This document shows, piece by piece, positions 1-9,103 of a stretch of DNA of 64,000 nt. The position numbers and the translations under genes were made by a program. The stretch lies in the NCBI RefSeq assembly GCF_028330985.1, contig NZ_JAQMUE010000079.1:62001-126000 (forward strand), in the 5' to 3' direction. Within the stretch, counting starts at the first letter, position 1; each line of letters starts with the position of its first letter. A model generated the notes under the pieces. That model did not search any database. It worked only from the letters and a program-made list of their open reading frames with translations, and was not told the origin of the DNA. This stretch comes from Roseofilum reptotaenium CS-1145. Its GTDB lineage: Bacteria > Cyanobacteriota > Cyanobacteriia > Cyanobacteriales > Desertifilaceae.

Positions 1-1
1 T

Positions 2-55
2 CTCTCCGGCAATTGGGGCCAAGCCATTCAAGACTTAGAAACAAGCAAGAGATGA
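2..55 (+). CDS. Possible 3' end of a gene entering from the left
   Basis: An open frame enters from the left edge and ends at a TGA at 53-55. Its 17 visible codons (LSGNWGQAIQDLETSKR) look like the end of a helical repeat protein, but this is too short to assign. It could be chance reading in intergenic DNA. Confidence 0.25.
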   Translation, partial: LSGNWGQAIQDLETSKR

Positions 56-113
56 TAAGGATTTGATATTAAAATCCGAAAAAGAGAAAGAAAGTTCAAA
101 GCAAAAGAAAGGA

Positions 114-743
114 TTATTTCGGATTTTTCCTCGACTCCATAGCCCAATGAATGCGTGCGCGAATGCTTGGCTCTTCTTCCTGGTGGGTAAGCTGCTGGAG
201 GTGATGGAAGATTGGCTCGTGGAAGTTCGGATCGGCTGTTTCACTGAGAGAGCCTAACCCGACAACGGCGGCATAGCGCACGACCCATTCCGGATCTTCG
301 GTAACTTGAAATAGGGTGTCCATAACTTGCTGTTGAGCAGCAGCCACTTCAGCAGAAGGCATTTTTTGCCATTGGATCGTACCGAGTCCCCTGGCAGCTC
401 CACGACGGACACTCATCGAGAAGTCGTTCACAGCAGCATCGAGCAGGGTTTCTAAGGCTTGAGGATGACCAATTCCAGCCAGGGCACGAATGGCCCAAGC
501 TCGCCCTCCATAGTTATAGTCATCGAGAAGTTCCAACAGGTCATTGACGGCTAAATCTCCGAGGGCAATTAAGCCATCAACGGCAGCAACGGCGGCTCCA
601 GGGTTGTTGAAACTGAGAACTTGAATGAGGGTAGGGGCGGCTTCGGTGATTTGGGCGGCAGCTAACTGTTCTACAGCATCAACGAGGGTATCGGAAGAGT
701 CGGCTTGGTCAACGGCTTCTAGAAGGCTGGATAGGGGAGACAT
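114..743 (-). CDS. cpcF: Phycocyanobilin lyase beta subunit CpcF
   Basis: This 209-aa all-helical HEAT-repeat protein is the partner of CpcE. The CpcE/CpcF heterodimer attaches phycocyanobilin to Cys84 of the phycocyanin alpha subunit in the cytoplasm. HEAT-like helices run through the whole protein, with the family pattern of Ala/Arg-rich repeats (RAWAIRALAGIGHPQAL, then SVRRGAARGLGTI and WVVRYAAVVGLGSL). Length is normal for CpcF. It lies 39 bp downstream of cpcE on the same strand, at the end of cpcB-cpcA-cpcE-cpcF, and that order supports the assignment over other E/F-type lyase subunits. The short gap to cpcE holds a heptameric repeat. Confidence 0.88.
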   Translation of the reverse strand: MSPLSSLLEAVDQADSSDTLVDAVEQLAAAQITEAAPTLIQVLSFNNPGAAVAAVDGLIALGDLAVNDLLELLDDYNYGGRAWAIRALAGIGHPQALETLLDAAVNDFSMSVRRGAARGLGTIQWQKMPSAEVAAAQQQVMDTLFQVTEDPEWVVRYAAVVGLGSLSETADPNFHEPIFHHLQQLTHQEEEPSIRARIHWAMESRKNPK

Positions 744-782
744 TTCAAATTGAACGCTTCGTGCTAGGGAATAGGGAATGGG
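744..782. repeat. Short copy of the heptameric intergenic repeat
   Basis: The cpcE-cpcF gap contains 'cgcttcgtgctagggaatag' followed by a second 'ggaat' unit. It matches one end of the dispersed repeat family at 39317, 43782, 49755 and 51652. Confidence 0.55.
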
Positions 783-1625
783 TTAGAGGAGTGAGTCCAT
801 GAGGGTCATGAGGTCGATTGCCGTTTGGCTCGGAGACTCTTGAGAATCGTTTGCTTGGAGATGATGCTCTAAGAGTCCTTTGAGGGAAATGAGTTTGAGA
901 CTATTTTCGGCTAGGGTTTGGGCGATCGCCTCAGCAGCGGGTAAATAGCCGATCGCACCTAGATCGGACAGAACTGCGCGGCGCAGTTGGAGTTTATCTC
1001 CTTGCAGGGCAGCCACCAGGCGATCGCCATATTTCCGGTCTCCCGTTAACTGATAGAGGGCACGGGCAGCTCCGTATTGTTCAATTTCTAAAGGATGATT
1101 GAGAAAGGGTTCAATGTAGGGAATGGCTGCTTTCACCCCTAAAATTCCCAGGGTTTCGATTGTGGCATTGTAGGGTTGAGCCAGATGGGGACAGCCGGGA
1201 ATGGGTTGAGCTGCCTCAAGTCCACCTTCGAGCAGGTTTAACAGTTCCGGAATAGCCGCTTCAAAGTGGCCCAGATCGAGAGGTTCTCCCAGTTCTCCTA
1301 GGGCTTGGGCTGCGGTTTCTCGAACATAGAAATCTGGACAACGGAGGCACTCTACCAATGCTGGAATGACCTTCGGTTCCGCCAGTTTACCCAGGGCACG
1401 GGCGGCATTGCGTCGTAGAGCATAGCCCCCTTCTGGAGTGCGATCGCTGTCATCTTCTAAAGCCGCCACGAGGGCATCAATGGCTTCTGGTTCTTTGACT
1501 CGAAACCGTCCCAGCCACCAAGCCGCATAATATCGTTCTCCTTGGTCTCCCTGGAGTAGATTGGTAATGGCCTGGTCTACCGTCAGTTGAGGTGCGCCAG
1601 AACTTGATGAGGGGGTGTTAATCAT
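783..1625 (-). CDS. cpcE: Phycocyanobilin lyase alpha subunit CpcE
   Basis: A 280-aa HEAT-repeat protein that forms the alpha-phycocyanin Cys84 lyase with CpcF. The N-terminal motif RYYAAWWLGRFRV and the repeated blocks RRNAARALGKLAEP and YVRETAAQALGELGEP are typical of CpcE. The frame is open back to a GTG at 1658, but the ATG at 1625 is preferred because it starts MINTPSSSSGAPQLTVDQAI and matches the usual size. It follows cpcA after an 18-bp-arm hairpin that probably limits transcript from the very abundant cpcBA message into the lyase genes. Confidence 0.88.
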   Translation of the reverse strand: MINTPSSSSGAPQLTVDQAITNLLQGDQGERYYAAWWLGRFRVKEPEAIDALVAALEDDSDRTPEGGYALRRNAARALGKLAEPKVIPALVECLRCPDFYVRETAAQALGELGEPLDLGHFEAAIPELLNLLEGGLEAAQPIPGCPHLAQPYNATIETLGILGVKAAIPYIEPFLNHPLEIEQYGAARALYQLTGDRKYGDRLVAALQGDKLQLRRAVLSDLGAIGYLPAAEAIAQTLAENSLKLISLKGLLEHHLQANDSQESPSQTAIDLMTLMDSLL

Positions 1626-1664
1626 GGCCAGGGGTAGAAACACAAGACATTTAAACACAACTGT

Positions 1665-1721
1665 GCCCGGAACTCTAAACAGATGTCAGCTTTCGACATT
1701 CACCTGTCTAAAGTTCCGGGC
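1665..1721 (-). terminator. Large hairpin between cpcA and cpcE (attenuator or processing site)
   Basis: Arms of about 18 nt begin and end in GCCCGGAACT/AGTTCCGGGC and pair with two G-U wobbles. The loop contains a second small stem (ATGTC/GACAT). There is no long T-run, so this is more likely a stabiliser of the cpcBA mRNA 3' end or a partial terminator than a full stop. Confidence 0.7.
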
Positions 1722-1740
1722 CCTATCGCTCAAGCAATAA

Positions 1741-2229
1741 TTAGCTTAAAGCATTGATGGCATAGTCAATGTAGCCGTTAGCAGCAGTAGCACCATTTCC
1801 GGTTAAACCGTGGTTAGCTTTGATGTATTTCAGAGCTTCGATGTACCAACTGGGGGACAATTCAAAAGTCCGGTTGATTTCATCGATACCAGCAATCAGA
1901 TACTCATCCATGGGGCCAGTACCATTAGCGATTAAGCAGTAAGTAATCATCCGCAGGTAGTAACCAATGTCACGGGCACACTTGTCTTTACCCCGTTGAT
2001 CGGCAGCATAATTAGGGCCTTGCATTTGGGTGGTATAAGGGAATTTGTTATACACCGCTTGAGCGGCTCCGTTGATGAGCTGATCTTTCTTTTGGGTTAA
2101 GGCTTTAGCAGCAGCAATGAAATCACCAGCTTTTTGGAAACTACCAAAGGCGGCTTGGATTTCGGTGTTGCTTAGAAAGCGACCTTGGGAGTCAGCAGCA
2201 GCAACTGCTTCAGTCAGAGGGGTTTTCAT
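1741..2229 (-). CDS. cpcA: Phycocyanin alpha chain
   Basis: The 162-aa alpha subunit of C-phycocyanin, the blue light-harvesting biliprotein of phycobilisome rods. It starts [20 protein letters not shown], a diagnostic CpcA N-terminus. The bilin-binding Cys84 lies in [19 protein letters not shown]. Length is exactly that of the family. It sits 105 bp downstream of cpcB in the standard cpcBA operon, and is followed by a stable hairpin and then cpcEF, whose products load its chromophore. No rod-linker genes (cpcC, cpcD) lie between cpcA and cpcE, which is a shortened arrangement. Confidence 0.97.
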   Translation of the reverse strand: MKTPLTEAVAAADSQGRFLSNTEIQAAFGSFQKAGDFIAAAKALTQKKDQLINGAAQAVYNKFPYTTQMQGPNYAADQRGKDKCARDIGYYLRMITYCLIANGTGPMDEYLIAGIDEINRTFELSPSWYIEALKYIKANHGLTGNGATAANGYIDYAINALS

Positions 2230-2334
2230 GGTTGATGTATCTTCCTACGAGTTGTTTTGCAAAAGTTTCAAAAATAGAAATTTTGAAGCAGAATCAAGAC
2301 CGAATGGGAGCTATGAAATTCCCAATGGTGAAAT

Positions 2335-2853
2335 TTAGCCTACTGAACCAGCAGCTTTATCGAAGTATCCAGCAATTTCGGATACTAGGGCAGAGCAATC
2401 GCCAGGGGTGATTCCATTGCGGTCGTTAACAATAGCGATCGCAGCATCTTTCATTTTGCCTACGCCTACAGCTACGGAAGTACCAGGAGTTCCTAGAGCT
2501 TGGTAGGTTTCACGCAGACCATTGAGACAACGATCTTCGAGAACGCTGGCATCTCCAGTGAAGACAGCGTAGGTTACATAACGCAGGATGATTTCCATAT
2601 CGCGCAAGCAAGCAGCCATGCGACGGCTGGTGTAAGCGTTTCCACCAGGAGCGATGAGCTGGGGTTGTTCAGCAAATAAGGAACGAGCTGCACTAGCAAC
2701 AATCGTAGAAGCGTTTCCGGTAATCCGGTTAACGGCATCCATGCGTTTGTTACCATCAGCAACCATGGCGCTTAGGGCATCAAGTTGGCCATCGGTCAGG
2801 TATTCGCCTCTAGCATCAGCCTGAGAAACCACCTTTGTGAATGCATCGAACAT
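2335..2853 (-). CDS. cpcB: Phycocyanin beta chain
   Basis: The 172-aa beta subunit of C-phycocyanin. It starts [20 protein letters not shown]. The two bilin cysteines are visible, one in [20 protein letters not shown] (Cys82-84 region) and one in [18 protein letters not shown] (Cys153-155 region). The asparagine in APGGNAY is the residue that is gamma-N-methylated in the family. First gene of cpcBA-cpcEF. A good ribosome-binding site (TAGGAG) lies 7-12 nt before the ATG, as expected for one of the most abundant proteins in the cell. Confidence 0.97.
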   Translation of the reverse strand: MFDAFTKVVSQADARGEYLTDGQLDALSAMVADGNKRMDAVNRITGNASTIVASAARSLFAEQPQLIAPGGNAYTSRRMAACLRDMEIILRYVTYAVFTGDASVLEDRCLNGLRETYQALGTPGTSVAVGVGKMKDAAIAIVNDRNGITPGDCSALVSEIAGYFDKAAGSVG

Positions 2854-3329
2854 TGACTAAATCTCCTATTTAAGTAGGTCTAGATTCTGGTTACAGAATC
2901 GGTTCAACAAGTGCAAGCTGGTCAAGCTACCCGGAAAGACTTGAACAACAGATCCAAAACCGCAATTTGGGATTCTCGCTTCCGTTTACCTGAGTTTAGG
3001 CTTCAGTCCACACTCTCAGACCTTTTTGAGTAATCTGAGAAGGTTTGGACGTTGGATGAGAAAGTCAAAAAGCACTGGAAACCTATGCTTGGGTTTTGGT
3101 TGGCCTGTTATTTTAGCCCTCCACTTAACTCTTATACAATGTTGTTGGGTCTTAATTTGTTACATATTATTAAGATTTTAATCTGGGCCATCAAACACAA
3201 AAAATTAGCACCCGATCCTTCGAGGAATGCCTGTACAATTGGGTTTCGCCCAATTCCTGGGGTCTCCATAGACAAACCTAATCGATCTGATGCTCCTGGC
3301 TGGGATTTTTATTCTTCTGAAATTGGGGG
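2854..3329 (-). promoter_or_regulatory. Upstream region of the cpcBA operon
   Basis: This 476-bp gap lies between cpcB and the 3' end of pebB and must hold the cpc promoter and a long 5' leader, both read on the minus strand. The leader next to cpcB is pyrimidine/purine patchy, with an AGGAG at the ribosome-binding position. A plus-strand 93-codon frame here (3052-3333) has no family features and is not called. I cannot place the start site from sequence alone. Confidence 0.5.
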
Positions 3330-4076
3330 TTAATGGGGTAAATTTCGTTCTAAATCAAACAAAAATCCATGGATATACTCCTCCGTCCACTCCGGGCCAT
3401 AAAACCGGGTAAACATTCCCCTGGCAGGATCTTTTTCTGCTCGATAGCGAATGTATCTCAACTGAGCCTGTTTAATTTTTAGCAAGTCTTCTTCTCTATC
3501 GATAGGTTTAGCCTCTTTCACAAAGGTCACGTAAGCAGCTAAGTAATCCTCAAATGCAGCCAATACTCGCTCTTCAACCACCTCTGTTTTTTGGGGACGA
3601 GTCCATAAAAAAGCGGGGGAGAAAAAGGGTTGTGCTTCTTCCGGAAAGTCTCCTCCCCAAGGTAGATGCGCTTGATGAGTTTTAAAGACGGGCAAAATGG
3701 GTTTAGTGTATTTTTCCTGATAGGAGGGGTCATCCCGAAATAGGGGCTGCATGTCCAGGGCAATCAGATGGCCTCCCGGTAAGGTGACTAAATCCGCCCC
3801 AAAAAACGGTAAGTCGTAGTTGAGATGGGGAAAAATGACAAAATTGAGAACCTGTAGAGCTTCTCCTCCTTGGACATGAGCGGCGCGAATTTGACGCAGT
3901 TTGTCCGTTTGAAAGGCCTTGCTGGTGGTCAGTACCTCGGATTGACGCTGCCCTTTACCCACCGTAGCTTGTTTGGATTTAAATCCTTGGGGAATGGGAT
4001 AGGGTTCTAGGTCTAGGTGTTCTTCGAGATAGGCGATCGCATGATCTAAAAATGGTTGATATAAAGTACTCACCAT
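3330..4076 (-). CDS. pebB: Phycoerythrobilin:ferredoxin oxidoreductase PebB
   Basis: A 248-aa ferredoxin-dependent bilin reductase. It reduces 15,16-dihydrobiliverdin to phycoerythrobilin, the chromophore of phycoerythrin. Fold signatures include [20 protein letters not shown], then a conserved Asp in [18 protein letters not shown], and a C-terminal [20 protein letters not shown]. It lies 47 bp downstream of pebA on the same strand, the normal pebAB order, and the two enzymes pass the intermediate between them. The gene shows that this organism makes phycoerythrobilin, although no cpeBA genes are in the window. Confidence 0.92.
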   Translation of the reverse strand: MVSTLYQPFLDHAIAYLEEHLDLEPYPIPQGFKSKQATVGKGQRQSEVLTTSKAFQTDKLRQIRAAHVQGGEALQVLNFVIFPHLNYDLPFFGADLVTLPGGHLIALDMQPLFRDDPSYQEKYTKPILPVFKTHQAHLPWGGDFPEEAQPFFSPAFLWTRPQKTEVVEERVLAAFEDYLAAYVTFVKEAKPIDREEDLLKIKQAQLRYIRYRAEKDPARGMFTRFYGPEWTEEYIHGFLFDLERNLPH

Positions 4077-4123
4077 AGGAGTTTTCTCGATTTCATACTC
4101 TTTTGTTTGGGTTGCCTATCTGC

Positions 4124-4876
4124 TTACTGGGCGCTTACGGCTAAAGGCTTTGGTTTTGCTTCAGAGAACAAAAACTCATACAAAAACTGCTCTGACCATT
4201 CATGGCCAAAGTAGCTACTAAATAAGCCTGATGCAGGGTCGCGATCGGCGCTATACTGATCGTAATCCCGTTGGGCGCTGCGAATTCTTTCGATTTCTGT
4301 CGGATCGGTTGCCGGTTTAGCCTTGCCGAGTAACTCCCAATAGAGATTTAAGTAATCTTTATAGGCTTCAAACACCTCAGTTTTTACCGTTTCAGTATCC
4401 GTTTTAGCAAACAAGAGATATTGGGAGAAATATTGATTAGCATCATAAAACTTCATCTCTAAATTTTGTGCTAAATCACTGTAGCGATCGCGCACTTCTT
4501 TCATCGGTTCAATATACTCTTTTAAGTAGTCCGGATTGCGAAAGAGGGGCTGAAAATCCATCACCACTAAATTTTTCTTAGATTTACCAAACGAGAGAAA
4601 ATCAATTCCTAGCAGCGGTAAATCATACTCGTAACTGGGATAAATTACACTATTAAAAACCTGAGACGCTTCACCCCCATCAATATAAGTGTAGCGAATT
4701 TTTCGCAGTTCCGGGCTTTGATAACACCAACTTTGAATCGTTGCCGGATGCTTGCCACGAGTACTCACCTGACGTTCTAGACCTGGGGGAATCGGTTGAC
4801 TTTGTAAATCAAACCGCTCAAATAACTCCTGTTCTAAAAAATCCATAAAAGGTTTATACATAAGATCCGGACTCAT
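4124..4876 (-). CDS. pebA: 15,16-dihydrobiliverdin:ferredoxin oxidoreductase PebA
   Basis: A 250-aa ferredoxin-dependent bilin reductase that carries out the first two-electron step, biliverdin IXalpha to 15,16-dihydrobiliverdin. Signatures include GGEASQVFNSVIYPSYEYDL, the conserved Asp in GIDFLSFG, and DPASGLFSSYFGHEWSEQFL. It is similar in layout to the PebB encoded just downstream but clearly diverged from it, as expected for the two-enzyme system. It is transcribed divergently from the mscS-type gene, so its promoter lies in 4877-5050. Confidence 0.92.
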   Translation of the reverse strand: MSPDLMYKPFMDFLEQELFERFDLQSQPIPPGLERQVSTRGKHPATIQSWCYQSPELRKIRYTYIDGGEASQVFNSVIYPSYEYDLPLLGIDFLSFGKSKKNLVVMDFQPLFRNPDYLKEYIEPMKEVRDRYSDLAQNLEMKFYDANQYFSQYLLFAKTDTETVKTEVFEAYKDYLNLYWELLGKAKPATDPTEIERIRSAQRDYDQYSADRDPASGLFSSYFGHEWSEQFLYEFLFSEAKPKPLAVSAQ

Positions 4877-5008
4877 TACACAACTGTTAAACCTTAAGCG
4901 TAAAACAAATTAACCAACTCTGTCTCCCCTACGATCCACAAAGACACAATCCTTAACACTTCTGAGTGTCTCAGGAGATACCTTGCCCCTCCAAAGCGAT
5001 CTATGTAC

Positions 5009-5053
5009 CATGATCAAAGTTATCTGTCGATCATCAATTGAGTTTTGATCATG
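5009..5053 (+). promoter_or_regulatory. Inverted repeat covering the channel gene's start codon
   Basis: CATGATCAAA (5009-5018) and TTTGATCATG (5044-5053) are perfect 10-nt inverted copies separated by 25 nt. The right arm contains the ATG at 5051. It could be a protein-binding site in the divergent pebA/mscS promoter region, or an mRNA stem masking the start codon. Confidence 0.4.
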
Positions 5054-7021
5054 CGCCCTATCCGGCTCTTCTCTCCCATTCAAACCTTTTTCAGAATCTG
5101 GAAGGGCATTCTAGGCGTTTGTCTTGTTGCCATTATTTTATCTGGACTCTTTAGTTCTCCAGCCTTGAGTCAGATCTCCATCTTCCCTACATCAGATCCC
5201 GAACAATCACCCTCTACTCTGGGCTGGAATATCAATCAAATGTATGACTGTGGTAATATTTTATGCAGTCCAGTATACTTGGACGGCGCATTCTTGTTTG
5301 CTGTAACCTCTTTACCAGAAAATCAGCTCAGGAGTGGAGATCAATATATTCTTTCAGCAGAAGAACGATCTAAAAATATTCAAAACACCCTCTATAAAAT
5401 CATTCGCTCTAAACAAGACTATAACCAACAACAGACCAAAGAAGATAGAAGCTATACTTCGTCTCCGATTAAAATAGAAGTCGGATTTTTGTTTGGTCAA
5501 ACTGTTGTTTTTCTACCCGATCAAGAAGGTTTGGTTTCTCGAAAAATCGTGACCATAACTGAACTCGATGCTCGCTACTCAGAGCAACAAATCTCTGACT
5601 TGGCAGAAGCATGGAAAAGTATTATTGAGCAACAACTCAAAAAATCGATATACGAACGTCAAAAATTATCACAAAACCCCTTTCAACCGGTCAAAAAAAT
5701 AGCTCAACGACTGCTGTGGATCATCTTTATCAGCATCTCTGTTTATGCCATCTATCGATTAGTGAAAGCTTGGGATCGCAAACTGCGGCGTACCCTTGAA
5801 GAACTCGACCATAGCCTCCAATTGAATTCAAAATCGGTCTCATCAGAACCGATCAACTCTGGGGCTACTGAGACCGATAGAACCGCTCAGAAATCACCGT
5901 TCTCTGAGCAATTAGAATGGATTTTAAAAGAGGATATGAAACTGCCTATCTTTTGGCAGCAAATCAATACCACCACGACCCAATTAGAATCCATGTTGTA
6001 CGCATTACCTCAATTATTGCTTCAGCGCCGCACATTACTCAAACAACAACGTAACTTCCTTAACTTAATTTTGCAATTACTCTTAGCCGCACAATTTCTG
6101 ATTTGGGCTTGGGGAGCAGCCGCCTTAGTCAATACCTATCCCCAAACTCGTAACTATCAACATTTCTTTGTGCAATTGAGTCTGAGTTTGCCCCTGGTAT
6201 GGGTTACAATCATTATCCTCAATAAACTGGGGGATTTTTTGATTGAATGGTCTCTCAGTCGATGGGCTAGATATTCGGCACGTCAGGAATCAAGTTCTTC
6301 TTCGCGGTATGCCTTAAGATCGAATACTTATGCAACAGCTCTCACCCAACTAACCACCTTTATGTTTGTGACGATTGGTTTGCTCATGACTTTGCGGATA
6401 TTAGGTTTTTCTCCGGCCATACTGGCTAGTTTTGGGGTGATTGCGGTAGCGCTGAGTTGGTTTTCGCAAAACACACTTCAAGATTTGCTCAATGGTGCGC
6501 TGATTCTCTGGAATGACCGTTATGCAGTTGGAGATGTGGTGGATATTAACGGAGTGGGTGGACTGGTAGAAAAGTTGAATTTGTATCTAACTCAGTTGCG
6601 GAATTTGGATGGAGAAGCGATTACGATTCCTAATGGCTCGGTGGGTATAGTCCGCAATATGACGAAGGATTGGTCGCGGGTCAATTTTAGTGTGGTGATT
6701 GCCTATGATGCAGATTTAAATCGGGCGATGGAATTAATTGAACAAACTGCCGCAGCGATGAGACAAGAACCGGGGTGGGATACTCTCATGACGGAGGATT
6801 TACAAATGCTGGGGGTGGATGAATTGTCTCACCAAGGGGTTTTGATCCGTGCCCTAATCCGAACTCAACCGATTAAACAATGGGATGTGGCTCGTGAGTT
6901 TCGTCGGCGACTGAAATTAGTTTTTGAACAAGAAGGAATTGGTATTGGAGTGCCTCAACACGTCTTTCGGGTTCAGAATCATTCGTCTTTGTTTTCTTTA
7001 GGGATGCAACCAAAGGAATAA
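5051..7021 (+). CDS. MscS-family mechanosensitive ion channel
   Basis: A 656-aa membrane protein of the small-conductance mechanosensitive channel family, which releases solutes on hypo-osmotic shock. It has an N-terminal signal/anchor segment ending near SSPALSQ, a periplasmic-type domain (to about residue 220), then several membrane helices. The core MscS pore helix and beta domain follow: ALSWFSQNTLQDLLNGAL, then GDVVDINGVGGLVEKLNL, and ITIPNGSVGIVRNMTKDW. It ends in the cytoplasmic cage domain. An in-frame TTG lies two codons upstream; ATG 5051 is preferred. Much longer than E. coli MscS because of the N-terminal extension, as in other large cyanobacterial homologues. Confidence 0.88.
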   Translation: MRPIRLFSPIQTFFRIWKGILGVCLVAIILSGLFSSPALSQISIFPTSDPEQSPSTLGWNINQMYDCGNILCSPVYLDGAFLFAVTSLPENQLRSGDQYILSAEERSKNIQNTLYKIIRSKQDYNQQQTKEDRSYTSSPIKIEVGFLFGQTVVFLPDQEGLVSRKIVTITELDARYSEQQISDLAEAWKSIIEQQLKKSIYERQKLSQNPFQPVKKIAQRLLWIIFISISVYAIYRLVKAWDRKLRRTLEELDHSLQLNSKSVSSEPINSGATETDRTAQKSPFSEQLEWILKEDMKLPIFWQQINTTTTQLESMLYALPQLLLQRRTLLKQQRNFLNLILQLLLAAQFLIWAWGAAALVNTYPQTRNYQHFFVQLSLSLPLVWVTIIILNKLGDFLIEWSLSRWARYSARQESSSSSRYALRSNTYATALTQLTTFMFVTIGLLMTLRILGFSPAILASFGVIAVALSWFSQNTLQDLLNGALILWNDRYAVGDVVDINGVGGLVEKLNLYLTQLRNLDGEAITIPNGSVGIVRNMTKDWSRVNFSVVIAYDADLNRAMELIEQTAAAMRQEPGWDTLMTEDLQMLGVDELSHQGVLIRALIRTQPIKQWDVAREFRRRLKLVFEQEGIGIGVPQHVFRVQNHSSLFSLGMQPKE

Positions 7022-7162
7022 TTGATCGGTCTGAAATGAGAACTGATTGAAACGATCGCTCGCTCAAGCAGGAGAGGCTTTAGTCTGCTCAAGAAAGCGA
7101 TCGCTCTGCTGAACCGGAGACCTTACTGATACATTACTCTCCGACTCTTTGAGCATCCTCGG

Positions 7163-7260
7163 TTGACATCCTCCCCTGGCTAAAGCCGAGGGGATTCCTA
7201 AACCTCACGATTTAGGTTTCTGTTTCTTTGCAGTTGCCTTCACAGATTTACTCTGCTCTG
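7163..7260 (-). ncRNA. TnpB right end / omega-RNA (approximate extent)
   Basis: Immediately after the tnpB stop, the minus strand reads GAATCCCCTCGGCTTTAGCC and then AGGGGAGGATGTCAA. This is the stem-loop right end characteristic of IS200/IS605-type tnpB elements, with CCCCTCGGCTTTAGCCAGGGG forming the hairpin. In characterised TnpB systems the 3' end of tnpB plus this right end forms the guide (omega) RNA, and the next flanking bases act as guide. The element edge is placed at 7163; the RNA 5' limit is a guess. Confidence 0.65.
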
Positions 7261-8377
7261 GTCTTACACTCGCTCCACAGACTGACACCGCAAGTCCTGC
7301 GGCCAAGATATTGCGACTGGCATTGATATCTCGGTCATGGTGTATTCCACACTTAGGGCATTCCCATTGCCGAACCTTCAACGGCATTTTTTCCACCACA
7401 TGCCCACAATTACTACACCGTTTTGAACTCGGAAACCACCGGTCTATCTCGATATAGTTCCTGCCATACCATTGGCATTTGTACTCCAATTGTCGGGTGA
7501 TCTCTCCCCAACTTGCATCAGATATCGCTTGTGCCAGCTTCCGGTTTTTGACCATATTCTTAACGGCTAAGTCCTCAACTACTACCGTTTGGTTTTCACG
7601 CACCAGTTGAGTGGTCAGCTTATGTAAATGGTCGCCTCGGGTATCGGTTATTTTCTGGTGAACTCTAGCCAGTTTTACTCTGGCCTTATATCTATTGTTA
7701 GAACCTTTCTGTTTTCTCGATAAGCTTTTTTGAAGTCTCCTTAACTTACGGTAGTGTTTCTTTAGAGGTTTAGGATTAGTCACCTTATTCCCATCACTGG
7801 TAATTAACAAGCTACTAATTCCTAAATCAATACCTATTGCTTTATCGTTGACAGGCAATGGTTTAATGGTGGGGTCATCAAATCTAATGGAAATATGCCA
7901 ACGTCCTGACCGATGGAGTTTTACTGTCACCGAACTGGGCACACAGCCCGATGGAATTTGACGAGACCAGCGAATGGCTAAGGGTTCTTTACATTTAGCT
8001 AAATAAACTTGACCTTCTTTGAACTTAAAGGCCGATTTGGTAAATTCAGCGCTACCCCCAAGGTGTTTTTTCTTGAAGTTGGGATACTTAGCACATCCGG
8101 CAAAAAAGTTGGTAAATGCGCTTTGTAGATGCCTCAACCCTTGTTGCAAGGGGACACTACTCACGTCATTTAAGAAATCTAACTCTTCTCGTTTTTTCCA
8201 GGCGGTCAACAATAAAGAGGTTTCTTCATATCCTACTCTTTCTTGCCGTTCATACCAAGCCTGAGTCCTTTCGTGGAGAGCTTTATTATAGACCAGCCTT
8301 ACGCAACCCAAAGTTCGCCGCAATAGCGACTCTTGCTCTGATGTTGGATAAAACCTATAGTTGAATGCTCTTTCCAT
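7205..8377 (-). CDS. tnpB: TnpB RNA-guided nuclease (IS200/IS605-type OrfB)
   Basis: A 390-aa TnpB, the RNA-guided DNA nuclease of IS200/IS605-like elements and ancestor of Cas12. An N-terminal helix-turn-helix region (RAFNYRFYPTSEQESLLRRT) is followed by a RuvC-like nuclease. Its three catalytic acids are all visible: Asp in AIGIDLGISSLLITSDG, Glu in VVVEDLAVKNM and Asp in HHDRDINASRNI. A zinc ribbon CSNCG...CPKCG lies between the last two. The protein looks intact. No tnpA (Y1 transposase) is adjacent, so this is a solo tnpB that would need TnpA in trans to move. Confidence 0.93.
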   Translation of the reverse strand: MERAFNYRFYPTSEQESLLRRTLGCVRLVYNKALHERTQAWYERQERVGYEETSLLLTAWKKREELDFLNDVSSVPLQQGLRHLQSAFTNFFAGCAKYPNFKKKHLGGSAEFTKSAFKFKEGQVYLAKCKEPLAIRWSRQIPSGCVPSSVTVKLHRSGRWHISIRFDDPTIKPLPVNDKAIGIDLGISSLLITSDGNKVTNPKPLKKHYRKLRRLQKSLSRKQKGSNNRYKARVKLARVHQKITDTRGDHLHKLTTQLVRENQTVVVEDLAVKNMVKNRKLAQAISDASWGEITRQLEYKCQWYGRNYIEIDRWFPSSKRCSNCGHVVEKMPLKVRQWECPKCGIHHDRDINASRNILAAGLAVSVCGASVRPEQSKSVKATAKKQKPKS

Positions 8378-8443
8378 AAAAGACTATTTGACTCTTGTTT
8401 ACATTATAGCCCCTTCAATGTAAGACCGGCAAGTTAAAACATG

Positions 8444-9103
8444 CTATAACCGATTTTCCAAAACAGCAGCCACCACGCGATGATCCTCATCTTGGGAGAG
8501 GGCTTGTAGGGCTTCCTGAGCTGCTTCTGAGTCAGCAAACTGTTGTAGCGCCCAAGCGACTTTGCGACGGATGCGCCATTCGGGTGAGGCGATCGCCGGT
8601 AATAGGGTTTCTAGGGCTGCTTGTTGTTTGTGGGTATTGACTAAGCAAGCGAGTCCTTCGATGGAAGCTTCAATAACCGTAATATCTTCGCCGTCTAAGC
8701 CACACAGACAAACTTCTAATAAGGCTTCTGGATGACCGAGGTCAGCAAGAGCAGCAATGATGCTGCGACGGAGCAACCAATGGTTATCTTGATGAAAGGC
8801 GATCACCAAATGGGAGATGGCGACTTGACCGGCGTAGGAGAGAGAGTTGGCAGCTTCCGATCGCACATTGGGGTCTGGGTCTCGTTTGAGCAGTTCCAGC
8901 AGGGCAGGAAAAGAGTCGGGGGATTGTTTGCGCCCTAGTCCCATGGCAACAAAGGAACGGACGAGAAAATCGGGGTCGTTGATTTTACTCATCAGCAAGG
9001 GGACTGCATCTTCACTGCTATAGTCTTTGAGGGCGGTGACGGCTTTGAGTCGGTCTTGGGAATTGGAGCTGTTGAGGGCAGTTTGGATTTGATGCAGTTC
9101 CAT
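8444..9103 (-). CDS. HEAT-repeat protein, possible phycobilin lyase or phycobilisome-associated factor
   Basis: A 219-aa protein built of about six HEAT-like helical pairs (DFLVRSFVAMGLGRKQ, DPNVRSEAANSLSYAGQ, WLLRRSIIAALADLGHPEAL, EWRIRRKVAWALQQFAD). The repeats are of the PBS-lyase HEAT type shared by CpcE/F and CpeY/Z. The location between the cpc/peb genes and the phycoerythrin accessory cluster makes an antenna role likely, for example lyase subunit, lyase chaperone or degradation factor. I cannot tell these apart from sequence alone. It is divergent from the 9224 gene. Confidence 0.72.
   Translation of the reverse strand: MELHQIQTALNSSNSQDRLKAVTALKDYSSEDAVPLLMSKINDPDFLVRSFVAMGLGRKQSPDSFPALLELLKRDPDPNVRSEAANSLSYAGQVAISHLVIAFHQDNHWLLRRSIIAALADLGHPEALLEVCLCGLDGEDITVIEASIEGLACLVNTHKQQAALETLLPAIASPEWRIRRKVAWALQQFADSEAAQEALQALSQDEDHRVVAAVLENRL

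Noticed and set aside
3052-3333. A 93-codon plus-strand frame upstream of cpcB
   Set aside because: No family features, and it lies in the cpc promoter/leader region opposite to the transcribed strand.
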